NCBI GenBank assembly: GCA_018241505.1
Contig: JAFEDS010000025.1
Span: 1 to 64,000 of the forward strand
Source of the DNA: Pseudomonadota bacterium
Lineage (GTDB): Bacteria; Pseudomonadota; Gammaproteobacteria; Steroidobacterales; Steroidobacteraceae
DNA length: 64,000 nt
Direction: 5' to 3'
A program made the position numbers and the translations under genes. Positions 16,506 to 24,628 of this stretch are shown here, piece by piece. Positions within the stretch are counted from its first letter, which is position 1, and the number at the start of each line of letters is the position of its first letter. The notes under the pieces were generated by a model, which was not told the DNA's origin, did no database searches, and saw only the letters and a program-made list of their open reading frames with translations.

Positions 16506-17705
16506 ATGGCCGGAAATAAAAACGAGTCATTGGTGGGTACAGGCACCGCTTCCGTCTGGGCGGGCGAGCGTACTCACGCGCCCTATGAGCGATCGACGCA
16601 AGTGCCGGTCGTTCACAGCGTGTCCTTCGGTTACGACGACATCGACACCTGGCAGGCCGTGTCCCTCGGCAAGGAAGAGGGACACATCTATTCACGCAAC
16701 ACCAATCCAACAGTACGCGCATTTGAGGAAAAAATCCGCGCCCTCGAAGGCGCGCAGGCCGCGACCAGCTTTTCGACCGGCATGGCCGCTATCAGCGCTA
16801 CCCTGTTTACCTTCCTGCGCTCGGGCGACCGGGTCGTGTCCATCAAGGACAGCTATGGCGGTACCAACAAACTATTCACCGAATTCCTGCCGGGTTTCGG
16901 CGTTCGCCCACGGCTGTGTGACACTTCCGACTTTCAACAGCTCGAGCAGGAGATCCGCCTCGGTTGCAAGCTGCTCTACCTGGAGACGCCCACCAATCCG
17001 ACCGTCAAGATTGTGGACATCGAGCGGCTCGCCAGGGTGGCACACGACGTCGGTGCCCTGGTTGTGGTCGACAATACATTCGCCACCCCAATCAACCAGA
17101 ATCCGCTCGCCCTGGGCGCCGACATCGTGCTGCACAGTGCCACCAAGTTTCTGGGCGGCCACGCGGACGCGCTCGGCGGTGCCGCGTGCGGTTCTAAAGA
17201 GCTCGTCCAGGAGATCTACCACTTTCGCGAAATCAACGGCGCGACCCTGAGTCCGGGCGACGCCTACAACCTCCTCAGAGGCATGAAAACGCTGAGCCTG
17301 CGCGTGAGTCGACAGAACGACAGCGCCCTGAAGATCGCGCGCTGGTTGCAAACTCACCCGGCCGTGGACCAGGTGAACTATCCAGGGCTCGAATCCCACG
17401 CCCACCACGAAGTCGCCGCACGGCAGATGCGCGGCTTCGGTGGCATTCTGAGCTTCAGTGTCAAAGGCGGCCTCCCCGGTATCAAACGCTTCCTGCCTCA
17501 ACTGAGATATGCGCACCGGGCCGCCAATCTCGGTTGCGTGGAAACGGTTGTCGGACCGCCCTCAGTGACGAGTCACGTGGAGTGTTCCGCGGAAGAACGC
17601 GCAGCCGCCGGCATCCCGGAAGGCCTGGTGCGATATTCCACTGGTATTGAAGATGTTGAAGACCTCATCGCAGATCTTCAGCAAGCCCTCGCGACCGTCA
17701 GTTAG
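16506..17705 (+). CDS. Cys/Met metabolism PLP-dependent enzyme (cystathionine gamma-synthase/lyase family)
   Basis: A 399-residue fold-type I PLP enzyme. The Schiff-base lysine is in HSATKFLGGHAD (Lys214), the pyridine-nitrogen aspartate in VVDNTF (Asp189), the phosphate/partner-subunit loop is YSRNTNPT (62-69), and the C-terminus has the GLVRYSTGIED carboxylate-binding arginine. Family members do gamma- or beta-elimination or replacement on sulfur amino acids; residues alone do not decide which. It is the last gene of the uptake cluster, so the imported compound may be a thioether or beta-substituted amino acid; inference. It overlaps the convergent DUF1080 gene by eight bases. Confidence 0.88.
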   Translation: MAGNKNESLVGTGTASVWAGERTHAPYERSTQVPVVHSVSFGYDDIDTWQAVSLGKEEGHIYSRNTNPTVRAFEEKIRALEGAQAATSFSTGMAAISATLFTFLRSGDRVVSIKDSYGGTNKLFTEFLPGFGVRPRLCDTSDFQQLEQEIRLGCKLLYLETPTNPTVKIVDIERLARVAHDVGALVVVDNTFATPINQNPLALGADIVLHSATKFLGGHADALGGAACGSKELVQEIYHFREINGATLSPGDAYNLLRGMKTLSLRVSRQNDSALKIARWLQTHPAVDQVNYPGLESHAHHEVAARQMRGFGGILSFSVKGGLPGIKRFLPQLRYAHRAANLGCVETVVGPPSVTSHVECSAEERAAAGIPEGLVRYSTGIEDVEDLIADLQQALATVS

Positions 17706-18513
17706 TATTTTGCGGCAGCGGCCGGATCCAGATATTGCGGAATCGCACCGGCATGCTGTGATCCTGGAGTTTGACGGGCATATCCGGATCGTGCGCGACC
17801 CAGGTCGGCAGCGCATGATGCACGGTCGGGCCCAGCAACTCCTTGTGATTCTGTGTCAACACCCCGTTGAGCAGCACCGTCACATAGCCGGGCTTGCTGA
17901 GCTTGCCACCCGTGAAGCGCGGTGTCGTGAAGATGATGTCGTAGGTCTGCCAGTGGCCCGGCGGACGAGCCGCGTTGACCAGTGGCGGCGCCTGTCCATA
18001 GAGCGCTGAAACCTGACCGTCCGCGTATGTGATGTTGTCGTAGCCATCCAGCACCTGCACCTCGTACAGGCCCGCGAGGAATACGCCGCTGTTGCCGCGT
18101 TCCTGACTGTGGCCTGCAGCAGGAGCCGGCTCGCGGAATTCAACGTGCAGTTGATAGTCACTGAATTTCTTCTTCGTGAAGATGTCGCCACTGCCCGCCA
18201 ACACTTCCATGTACCCATTCTCGACCTTCCAGCGGGCAGGCCCACCCTTCTCGGTTTGCCACGCATCGAGCGTTTTGCCATCGAACAGGACGATGGCATC
18301 CGACGGTGGCTTGCCCGGCTGCTCGTCCGAGCTGAAGGTTCCGGGCGCGACTACCTGTGGGTGCGGGCGGTCACCGTCGTGCACACGCCAGCGACTTCCC
18401 GGAAGTAATGGAGTATCCGTGTATCCGGTTGGAGCAGGCTCTTCCGCGCCCGCGGCGAGCTGCGCGACGCCCACAGCGAGAGCAACCGCAAAAGACAACC
18501 ACGCATTCCTCAT
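17698..18513 (-). CDS. DUF1080 (3-keto-disaccharide hydrolase-type) secreted protein
   Basis: A 271-residue protein with a leader ending at LAAGA and one DUF1080 domain (about residues 70-268): IVLFDGKTLDAWQ, the WKVENGYMEVLAGSGDIFTKKKFSDYQLHVEF strand pair, RGNSGVFL and the closing FRNIWIRPL. DUF1080 members hydrolyse 3-keto-glycosides. It overlaps the next upstream gene (ATGA), and the neighbouring GMC oxidoreductase could generate the 3-keto substrate. Cellular location is periplasmic. Assignment of the reaction comes from characterised relatives, not from residues I can prove here. Confidence 0.85.
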   Translation of the reverse strand: MRNAWLSFAVALAVGVAQLAAGAEEPAPTGYTDTPLLPGSRWRVHDGDRPHPQVVAPGTFSSDEQPGKPPSDAIVLFDGKTLDAWQTEKGGPARWKVENGYMEVLAGSGDIFTKKKFSDYQLHVEFREPAPAAGHSQERGNSGVFLAGLYEVQVLDGYDNITYADGQVSALYGQAPPLVNAARPPGHWQTYDIIFTTPRFTGGKLSKPGYVTVLLNGVLTQNHKELLGPTVHHALPTWVAHDPDMPVKLQDHSMPVRFRNIWIRPLPQNTN

Positions 18514-19115
18514 GCCAAACCTACCTTTTGCAAAACTTCCAGTGGAGGCCCATCAAACCGCGGCAGCGGTGTGTTTCCAACATAGCGCAGGTCCGCGCGA
18601 CCCTGCGGTGTTGTGTAGAATCCGCCCGCGGTCAGATCCCGGAAGCGCGCGAAGAAACAGGCCGCTTCCCTAAACTCCGGGCGCGCCTTCGGTATCCAGC
18701 AGATGTCATCGCAGATTGCATGCAACTGCGCTGTGGCCACCTGCAACAGGGGCCGAGCAAAGCGCCGCGTGGCTTCCGAATCCAGCCACTCGAGGCCCTC
18801 GAGCACGAGCTTGCGGTCCTGGCGCTGATCCGGATATGGAGCGCTGATCCATTCATCCATGAAGTCCACGACCCCCACCGCGGAGGCGCTCGCAGAGGTG
18901 CTATCCGCGGGGATGATTGTGTCACACAGCAGGGTGACCTGAGCTTTCTGTACCTTGCTCAGGGTCAACGGCCACAACTCACCCGGATGATAGACGCGTT
19001 GGAGGTCAGGATCCGTGCCATAGCTTGCACTGGCTGCAGCCGACACGGACACTGGGTTCAAACGGATGATCGCGGACGCAGCCAGTACCCATTTGATGGT
19101 TTCACGCCGATCCAT
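18510..19115 (-). CDS. Gluconate 2-dehydrogenase subunit 3-like protein
   Basis: A 201-residue exported protein with an RRETIKWVLAASA Tat-like leader, the family's TLLCDTIIPADSTSASA segment (residues 62-78), a GVVDFMDEW helix and a conserved FFARFRDLTAGGFYT C-terminal block. This small subunit is the export and maturation partner of GMC-type sugar dehydrogenases; folded complex export on a single Tat leader is known in the family. Start and the GMC stop overlap as TGATG. I see no matching cytochrome c subunit in the cluster. Confidence 0.85.
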   Translation of the reverse strand: MDRRETIKWVLAASAIIRLNPVSVSAAASASYGTDPDLQRVYHPGELWPLTLSKVQKAQVTLLCDTIIPADSTSASASAVGVVDFMDEWISAPYPDQRQDRKLVLEGLEWLDSEATRRFARPLLQVATAQLHAICDDICWIPKARPEFREAACFFARFRDLTAGGFYTTPQGRADLRYVGNTPLPRFDGPPLEVLQKVGLA

Positions 19116-20917
19116 CACAGCTCCCGCCGCCGCATGCGGCTCACAATGTGATCTGCCACGCGCCAGGCGTTGGCCATGATTGTCAGGGTGGGATTCTTGT
19201 CGGCGTTTGATGGAAATGGAGCGCCGTCGGCCACAAACAGGTTGTGGACGTCCCAGGCCTGACACCATGGGTTCACGACGGATGTCCGCGCATCCTCACC
19301 CATGATCGCGCCGCCCAGCTCGTGAATGATGCTGCCGCCGGCGGAAATTGCCCGGGCGCCGTCCTTCTCGGGTGGCTTCTCAACTCGGCCTCCCATGGAC
19401 TCGATGATGTCGGCGAATGTCTTTTGCATGTGAGCGGCCTGTCGCGTCTCGTGCTCGGACCACTGCCAGTGAAAGCGCAAAACCGGAATGCCCCAGCGGT
19501 CCTTCACCTGCGAATCGACTTCACAGTAGGACTTCTCGTTGGGAATCATTTCTCCACGGCCCGCGAAGTCGACCATTGAACCGTAGTAACGGCGGGCATC
19601 TTCCTTGAGCTTCAGTCCGTAGCTGCCGCCCGTCAGCCACTCGAGGCCGCCCAGCGTGTCAAAACCCGGCATCCGGCGCCCTCCCCCCACCTCGATATGA
19701 TAGCCGCGCGGAAAGTCGAGCTTGCCGGCCCGCTGGGCCTCGTAGCCCCACCACGGCACATACACATGGGCACCCGAGGCGCCTTCCTCGTTGTGGGGCG
19801 GCAAATTCTCGAGGATGGGGATCTGTCCCGACAGAGAGCTGCCGACCGTGTCCATCAAGTAGCGGCCCAGCCGGCCACTCGAGTTGGCCAGTCCTTCAGC
19901 CGAGCCGGCAGGGTGGGAATTGAGCAAAATCCTAACGGTTTCGAACGCGCTCGCCGCAAGCACCACCACGCGCGCGCGGCTCTCCAAGGTCTTGCCGCTG
20001 CGCCGGTCGACAAAGAGTACTCCCGAAGCTCTGCCGTTCTTGCGTAGCTTTACTTCAGCCACCATGGCATCGGTCAGTATGTCGAGCTTGCCGGTGGCCA
20101 GGGCCGGCGGCAAATGCACGGTGGTAGATTGATAGTTGGCGCGAATGGCACAACCGCTTCCGCACGGCGTGGCCCAGAAGCACGGCACGCGCTGTCGCAT
20201 GTCATGGGCGATGATTTTCTGCGCGGTTGCATTTCCCGGGTGCAACAGCGCCGGCAACCGTTTCCAATCCAACGCCTGCGTCAGGACTGCCCGATGGCAG
20301 GCAACAGTGGGAAACCCTAGTTTGTGGGTCGCTCTTTGGATGAGCAGGTCGCTGACAATGGGCTTGGGCGGTGACAGCAAACAACCGTCCGGCGAGTCGG
20401 GGGTGTTCTCCAGACTCTCGTGGGATCCGTACACGCCGACCAGCATTTCAACCTTGTCATAGTACGACGCAAGGTCCTCATAGGCGATCGGCCAGTTGAT
20501 ACCCAGTCCATCGCGCGATTGAGGTTTGAAATCGTAGGGACCGTTGCGCAGCGAAATGCGGCCCCAGTGGTTCGTTCGCCCACCGAGCATGCGTGAGCGC
20601 CACCATAGGAAATCCGTCTCGCCCTCACCCGTACCCACCGTGTAGGGTTCACCGGGCACCTGCCAACCGCCGTCCACTGTGGCGTCGTAGAAGCCGAAAG
20701 GCTTTTCCGGCGTTGCGTCTGCCCGCAGCGGCGCAAGATCCGGAGTCTGGAACATCGCGGCTTCAGAAGGCTCGTATTTCCTGCCGGCCTCCAACATCAG
20801 CACACGCACACCTTCCATTGTGAGTGTGTAGGCGATCTGGCCGCCTCCCGCTCCGGAACCCACGACAATGACGTCGTACTCTTTGTGAACAGCCTGCTGG
20901 GCGTCTATAAATGGCAT
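19115..20917 (-). CDS. GMC-family FAD-dependent sugar oxidoreductase
   Basis: A 600-residue flavoprotein. The dinucleotide-binding VIVVGSGAGGGQIAYTL is at residues 16-32, a MLGGRTNHWG flavin-linking motif near 109-118, and the C-terminal GMC block with HELGG, MGEDARTSV and the active-site NPTLTIMANAWR at about 575-590. No leader is seen; it likely rides out with the Tat-leader subunit encoded next. The pair resembles glucoside/gluconate 3- or 2-dehydrogenases. Together with DUF1080 the module fits oxidation of a glycoside at C3 and cleavage of the keto product. Confidence 0.88.
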   Translation of the reverse strand: MPFIDAQQAVHKEYDVIVVGSGAGGGQIAYTLTMEGVRVLMLEAGRKYEPSEAAMFQTPDLAPLRADATPEKPFGFYDATVDGGWQVPGEPYTVGTGEGETDFLWWRSRMLGGRTNHWGRISLRNGPYDFKPQSRDGLGINWPIAYEDLASYYDKVEMLVGVYGSHESLENTPDSPDGCLLSPPKPIVSDLLIQRATHKLGFPTVACHRAVLTQALDWKRLPALLHPGNATAQKIIAHDMRQRVPCFWATPCGSGCAIRANYQSTTVHLPPALATGKLDILTDAMVAEVKLRKNGRASGVLFVDRRSGKTLESRARVVVLAASAFETVRILLNSHPAGSAEGLANSSGRLGRYLMDTVGSSLSGQIPILENLPPHNEEGASGAHVYVPWWGYEAQRAGKLDFPRGYHIEVGGGRRMPGFDTLGGLEWLTGGSYGLKLKEDARRYYGSMVDFAGRGEMIPNEKSYCEVDSQVKDRWGIPVLRFHWQWSEHETRQAAHMQKTFADIIESMGGRVEKPPEKDGARAISAGGSIIHELGGAIMGEDARTSVVNPWCQAWDVHNLFVADGAPFPSNADKNPTLTIMANAWRVADHIVSRMRRREL

Positions 20918-20984
20918 TGCGCAATCCTTCGCGCCATATTACCGCATCAGTGAACCCCGACTACGCGCCCGAGAGACCTCACCC

Positions 20985-21866
20985 ATGGCCAACTCCCTGA
21001 TTCGCGACAAACTCGCCCGCGGTGAATTCTTCGCCGCCCCCGGCATCCAGGACATGATCACTGCCGTGATCGCCAGACAGATCGGCTTTGAGATTGTCTA
21101 TGCATCCGGCTTCTGGATGACCGCGTCCGCTCATGGATTACCGGATGCCGGCATTGCTACCTACACGCAAATGGTGGAAAGGGTGAGAACACTCGCCCAG
21201 ACGGTCGGTAGCGCTGCGGTCATCGCGGATGCTGATACCGGCTATGGTGGGTTGCTCAACGTACACTACACCGTCCGCGGCTACGAGCAAGCGGGCGCCA
21301 GCGCGGTTCAGCTCGAGGACCAGGAATTCCCGAAGAAATGCGGGCACACGCCGTTCAAGCGCGTGATATCGGCAAACGACATGGTGGAGAAGATCCGTGT
21401 TGCGCTGGAGGCTCGTCTCTACCCCGAGTCCACTCTCATCATCGCGCGCACGGATGCGTTGGCCAGCGAGGGCTTCGAGGCCACTCTGCGCCGCTGCGAA
21501 GCTTACGCGGAGGCCGGGGCCGACATCATCTTTCTCGAGGCGCCCCAGACCGAGGAACAGATGCGCACCGCCTGCAAGCGCATCCGCAAGCCCATGATGG
21601 CGAACATGTCAGACGGCGGACTGACTCCAATCCGTTCGGCGCGTGAATTGGAGGCCATTGGCTACCGCTGCGCCATCTATCCCGCGGGAGCGTCGCTCGC
21701 CGCTGCGGAAGCCGCCCGGCGCTCGCTGCAGATGTTGCGCGATGAGGGGAGGATGTCCGGGGGCGATGTGAAGCTGTATGACTTCAAACAGTTTTGCAGT
21801 CAGATTGGCTTTGAGGAGGTGTGGGCCTTCGAGCGCCGCTGGGCGCCGGGCTCCAAAAAGGAGTGA
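20985..21866 (+). CDS. Isocitrate lyase/PEP mutase family lyase (methylisocitrate or dimethylmalate lyase-like)
   Basis: A 293-residue TIM-barrel enzyme. The metal-site strand IADADTGYGG is near residues 80-89. The QLEDQEFPKKCGH loop near 108-120 contains the KKCGH catalytic motif that marks C-C lyases rather than phosphomutases. Family members cleave methylisocitrate, 2,3-dimethylmalate or oxaloacetate-like acids to pyruvate or glyoxylate plus a dicarboxylate. Divergent from the GMC gene across 67 bases. The C-terminal 67 bases overlap the convergent AraC gene. Exact substrate undetermined. Confidence 0.87.
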   Translation: MANSLIRDKLARGEFFAAPGIQDMITAVIARQIGFEIVYASGFWMTASAHGLPDAGIATYTQMVERVRTLAQTVGSAAVIADADTGYGGLLNVHYTVRGYEQAGASAVQLEDQEFPKKCGHTPFKRVISANDMVEKIRVALEARLYPESTLIIARTDALASEGFEATLRRCEAYAEAGADIIFLEAPQTEEQMRTACKRIRKPMMANMSDGGLTPIRSARELEAIGYRCAIYPAGASLAAAEAARRSLQMLRDEGRMSGGDVKLYDFKQFCSQIGFEEVWAFERRWAPGSKKE

Positions 21867-22747
21867 GGCCGATCGAGCTCGCGCCAGCGGCCTGGTGACA
21901 TTCCGAACGCCTGTTTGAATTGGCGGGTCATGTGACTCTGATCGGCGAATCCGGCGTCGAGCGCAGCGTCGGCCAGCGAGCCGTTGGTGCGCAAAGCAGC
22001 TCGCACGTGATCGAGCCGCCGCATGGTCAGATACCGATAGGGGCTGGTACCGAAGTGGCGCCGGAAAGCTCGTGCCATTGAATACCGATCCAGACCGGTC
22101 ACGCGTTCGAGCGCTGCGGAAGTGACGGTTTCTCGAAAGCACTCTTCGAGGTAGTCACGGGCCAAACCAACCGGAGCGGAGGACGTGTCGCGAGCGGTAC
22201 CGGCGCGGGCCGATGGGTCCATCGCCAACAAGGCATCGGCTATTGCTGCAACGATGTGATCTCGCTCCAACTCTTCGATCGGCCTCGTCATGTCGGAGAA
22301 CGCGGGTAGCAGTGCTTCGTACAAGCGCTGATCACGGCTCAACACGTTGCGCACGAATGGCAAACTTCGAGCCTTGCCTTCCAACGCATCGCGCACCAGA
22401 GCGGGTTGAAGATAGATCATGCAATAGCGGAAGCCGGGCTCAGCACCCGCGCGTCCGTCATGCGCTTCGTCTGGATGAATCACGATGAGGTTGCCGCGCA
22501 CACTGTTTGCACGAGCGCCGCGGTACACGAACGACTGAACCCCGCTCAGTGTGTAGCCGATCGCATAGCAATCGTGCCGGTGCAGGTCGTACGCATGCCC
22601 AGTGAAAAAGGCATCGAACCGTTCGAGCCCGGGCGTCGTGGGCGCGCGAGCAATGCGGTCCCGCAGGGGGAAGGCGACCGGCGGCGATGGCGGACCGGGT
22701 ACAGCCTTGCACGATCGTTCAATACGATTGGGAGGGCACACGGCCAC
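21800..22747 (-). CDS. AraC-family transcriptional regulator
   Basis: About 315 residues: a cupin-type AraC ligand-binding domain (HRHDCYAIGYTLSGVQSFVYRG, then IVIHPDEAHDG) followed by two helix-turn-helix motifs, the second with LADAALDAGFADQSHMTRQFKQAFGMSPGRWR. The start is uncertain: no ATG fits between the DUF2000 gene and the domain, and GTG codons at 22747 and 22741 are the best candidates. Starting at the ATG at 22894 would run through the opposite-strand gene. The last 67 bases are antisense to the lyase gene. The regulated target is not evident, though the lyase and the DUF2000/oxidase pair are adjacent. Confidence 0.82.
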   Translation of the reverse strand: MAVCPPNRIERSCKAVPGPPSPPVAFPLRDRIARAPTTPGLERFDAFFTGHAYDLHRHDCYAIGYTLSGVQSFVYRGARANSVRGNLIVIHPDEAHDGRAGAEPGFRYCMIYLQPALVRDALEGKARSLPFVRNVLSRDQRLYEALLPAFSDMTRPIEELERDHIVAAIADALLAMDPSARAGTARDTSSAPVGLARDYLEECFRETVTSAALERVTGLDRYSMARAFRRHFGTSPYRYLTMRRLDHVRAALRTNGSLADAALDAGFADQSHMTRQFKQAFGMSPGRWRELDRPHSFLEPGAQRRSKAHTSSKPI

Positions 22748-22781
22748 AGTATCGCCCGATTTCGCCCCCAGGATAAATCGG

Positions 22782-23189
22782 ATGTTCGACTCCAAAATTG
22801 CGATCGTTGTGCGTGAGGACCTACAGGTTTGGCAGAAGCTGAACGTGACGGCGTTTTTGATGAGTGGCGTTGTGGGCAGCACACCCGGCCTCATCGGGGA
22901 GGCCTATCGCGACCGTGCTGGCAATGCGTATCACGCCTTGTCCATACAGCCAGTGATCGTCCTCGCCGCGGACGCTGAAACGATGGCGAGCGTGCACCGA
23001 CGGGCGTTGGAGCGCGGGGTGCGGCACGCGCTCTACATCGAAGAGATGTTCTCGACGGGTCATGACGCCGCCAATCGTGCCGTGGTGGCCGAGTGCGAGC
23101 CGCAAGCCGCCAAGGTGGTGGGCGTGGGTTTGCGGGCGGACAAGAAGATTGTCGATAAGATTATGAAGGGCGCTCGGATGCACCCTTGA
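22782..23189 (+). CDS. DUF2000 family protein
   Basis: A 135-residue protein starting MFDSKIAIVVRED, with the LNVTAFLMSGV helix, a central PVIVLAADAETM strand-helix and the VVGVGLRADKKIVDKIMKG C-terminus. DUF2000 has a peptidyl-tRNA-hydrolase-2-like fold, and its biological role is not established. A good AGGA site precedes the ATG by eight bases. It is followed closely by a D-amino-acid dehydrogenase-like oxidase on the same strand, a pairing that hints at amino-acid metabolism but does not define a function. Confidence 0.83.
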   Translation: MFDSKIAIVVREDLQVWQKLNVTAFLMSGVVGSTPGLIGEAYRDRAGNAYHALSIQPVIVLAADAETMASVHRRALERGVRHALYIEEMFSTGHDAANRAVVAECEPQAAKVVGVGLRADKKIVDKIMKGARMHP

Positions 23190-23278
23190 CCGGACGCTTT
23201 CATCCGGACGTACCCGAGCACCAGAGTCGTCCTCGAGGCTCCCGCGAATGCACTCGCTGGATCGTATATATTCTACGG

Positions 23279-24538
23279 ATGAGCAACCCAGAGCTGAACG
23301 ATTCGATTGCGGTGATTGGTGCGGGCGTCATCGGCTGCGCGGTTGCGTGGAATCTGGTGCGGGAGGGACGTTCGGTCATTCTCATCGACCCGGATGAGCC
23401 TGGCCGCGCCGGCGCGAGCTATGGGAACGCCGGGCACATCGCCTCGGAATTGATTGAGCCGGTGCCCTCCCCGAGCCTGCTCTTCGGGTTCTGGAAACAG
23501 CTTGCGGCCTTTGATGGACCCTTGTCGTTCGAGTCGGGATTCTTGCCGGGCTCTGCTTCCTGGCTGGGACGATTTGTGGCCGCGGCATTCCGCCACTCTG
23601 CCAACACGCAGATACTGGCGCCCCTGGTGAGAGCTTCCACGGCTGCGTTCCACCGCGCACTGCGCGAAGTCGGCCAGGTCGACCTGTTGAAGCTCAACGG
23701 GCACTACTCATTCTGGACCGAACCCGGCGCAAGCAAGCGCGCGCAAGCGGAAGCGCAACACATGGCCGCGCTGGGTATACCCACAATGCCGGTGGATGAG
23801 GAGTTCCGTCAGACGATTGCCGCGACGACGGGCTCTCAACATACAACGGGGTTGTGGTTCCCCGAAACCGCCCACGTGTTGGATCCGATGGAGATCTGCG
23901 CAGCGTTCGCCCGAGCCGCAATCCAGGGAGGCGCCACCTTCCGTAAGACGCGCGTACGAGCGATGGCCCCGCGGGAGCGCGAGATCGAGGTGCTGACGGA
24001 CGACGGGACCGTGAAGGCCAACGCCGCTGTTGTTTGCGCCGGTATCTGGTCAGAGTCGCTGTTGAAAACGGTCGGACTCCGCGCGCCACTGAAAGCGGCA
24101 CGTGGTTACCATGTGGAGTTACCCGGGCACACACCGCTCACCGATGCTCCAATCGTCTACACGGATCAGACGACAGTAGTTACTCCCATGGTTGGCCGAC
24201 TACGCGCCACCAACTTTGTCGAATTCACCAGTCCGGATGCGCCACCCGACCCGCGCAAGCCACGGCGCTTGCGCCGCAAGCTCCAGCGCGTTGGCTATAA
24301 CGTCGAAGCAGATGGACCGAGCTGGATGGGCTCACGGCCGGTATTACCGGACTATCTGCCGGGGATCGGGCGAGCACCGGGGCCTCGGCCGATTTTCTAT
24401 GCGGTGGGACACCAACATATCGGGTTGACGCTGGCGGCCGTTACCGGAGAGATCATGGCCGATCTCATCGCAGGGCGCACCGGGCGTCACGATATTGCGC
24501 CGTTTGACTTGCGTAGGTTTGGAGCCGGCGGGCATTGA
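23279..24538 (+). CDS. FAD-dependent oxidoreductase, D-amino-acid dehydrogenase (DadA)-like
   Basis: A 419-residue DAO-fold flavoprotein. IAVIGAGVIGCAVAW at residues 12-26 binds FAD; SYGNAGHIASE near 48-58 is a DadA-type signature; AAVVCAGIWSESLL near 245 and a C-terminal GHQHIGLTLAAVTGEIMADLI complete the family pattern. DadA-type enzymes deaminate D-amino acids oxidatively and pass electrons to the membrane. The ATG at 23279 aligns with the family start; a TTG at 23186 overlapping the previous stop would add 31 odd residues. The substrate could be a D-amino acid, proline derivative or other secondary amine. Confidence 0.86.
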   Translation: MSNPELNDSIAVIGAGVIGCAVAWNLVREGRSVILIDPDEPGRAGASYGNAGHIASELIEPVPSPSLLFGFWKQLAAFDGPLSFESGFLPGSASWLGRFVAAAFRHSANTQILAPLVRASTAAFHRALREVGQVDLLKLNGHYSFWTEPGASKRAQAEAQHMAALGIPTMPVDEEFRQTIAATTGSQHTTGLWFPETAHVLDPMEICAAFARAAIQGGATFRKTRVRAMAPREREIEVLTDDGTVKANAAVVCAGIWSESLLKTVGLRAPLKAARGYHVELPGHTPLTDAPIVYTDQTTVVTPMVGRLRATNFVEFTSPDAPPDPRKPRRLRRKLQRVGYNVEADGPSWMGSRPVLPDYLPGIGRAPGPRPIFYAVGHQHIGLTLAAVTGEIMADLIAGRTGRHDIAPFDLRRFGAGGH

Positions 24539-24546
24539 GCCCCGAC

Positions 24547-24598
24547 GCCTCTGTCGGCGGCAGCGTCAGCGGCGTCAGCGCCAGCGGCGCCCGCGCAC
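24547..24598. repeat. Short GC-rich repeats between convergent genes
   Basis: The 90-base gap between the oxidase and the epimerase contains GCGTCAGCG twice in tandem (24563-24571 and 24572-24580), followed by related GCGCCAGCGGCG sequence that can pair into small GGCG-N4-CGCC hairpins. It lies between two convergent stops and may slow or end transcription from both sides, but lacks a T-run. I see nothing else in the gap. Confidence 0.3.
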
Positions 24599-24628
24599 AC
24601 GTTCGTCGGGAAGTGACGGTCGTTCGCG

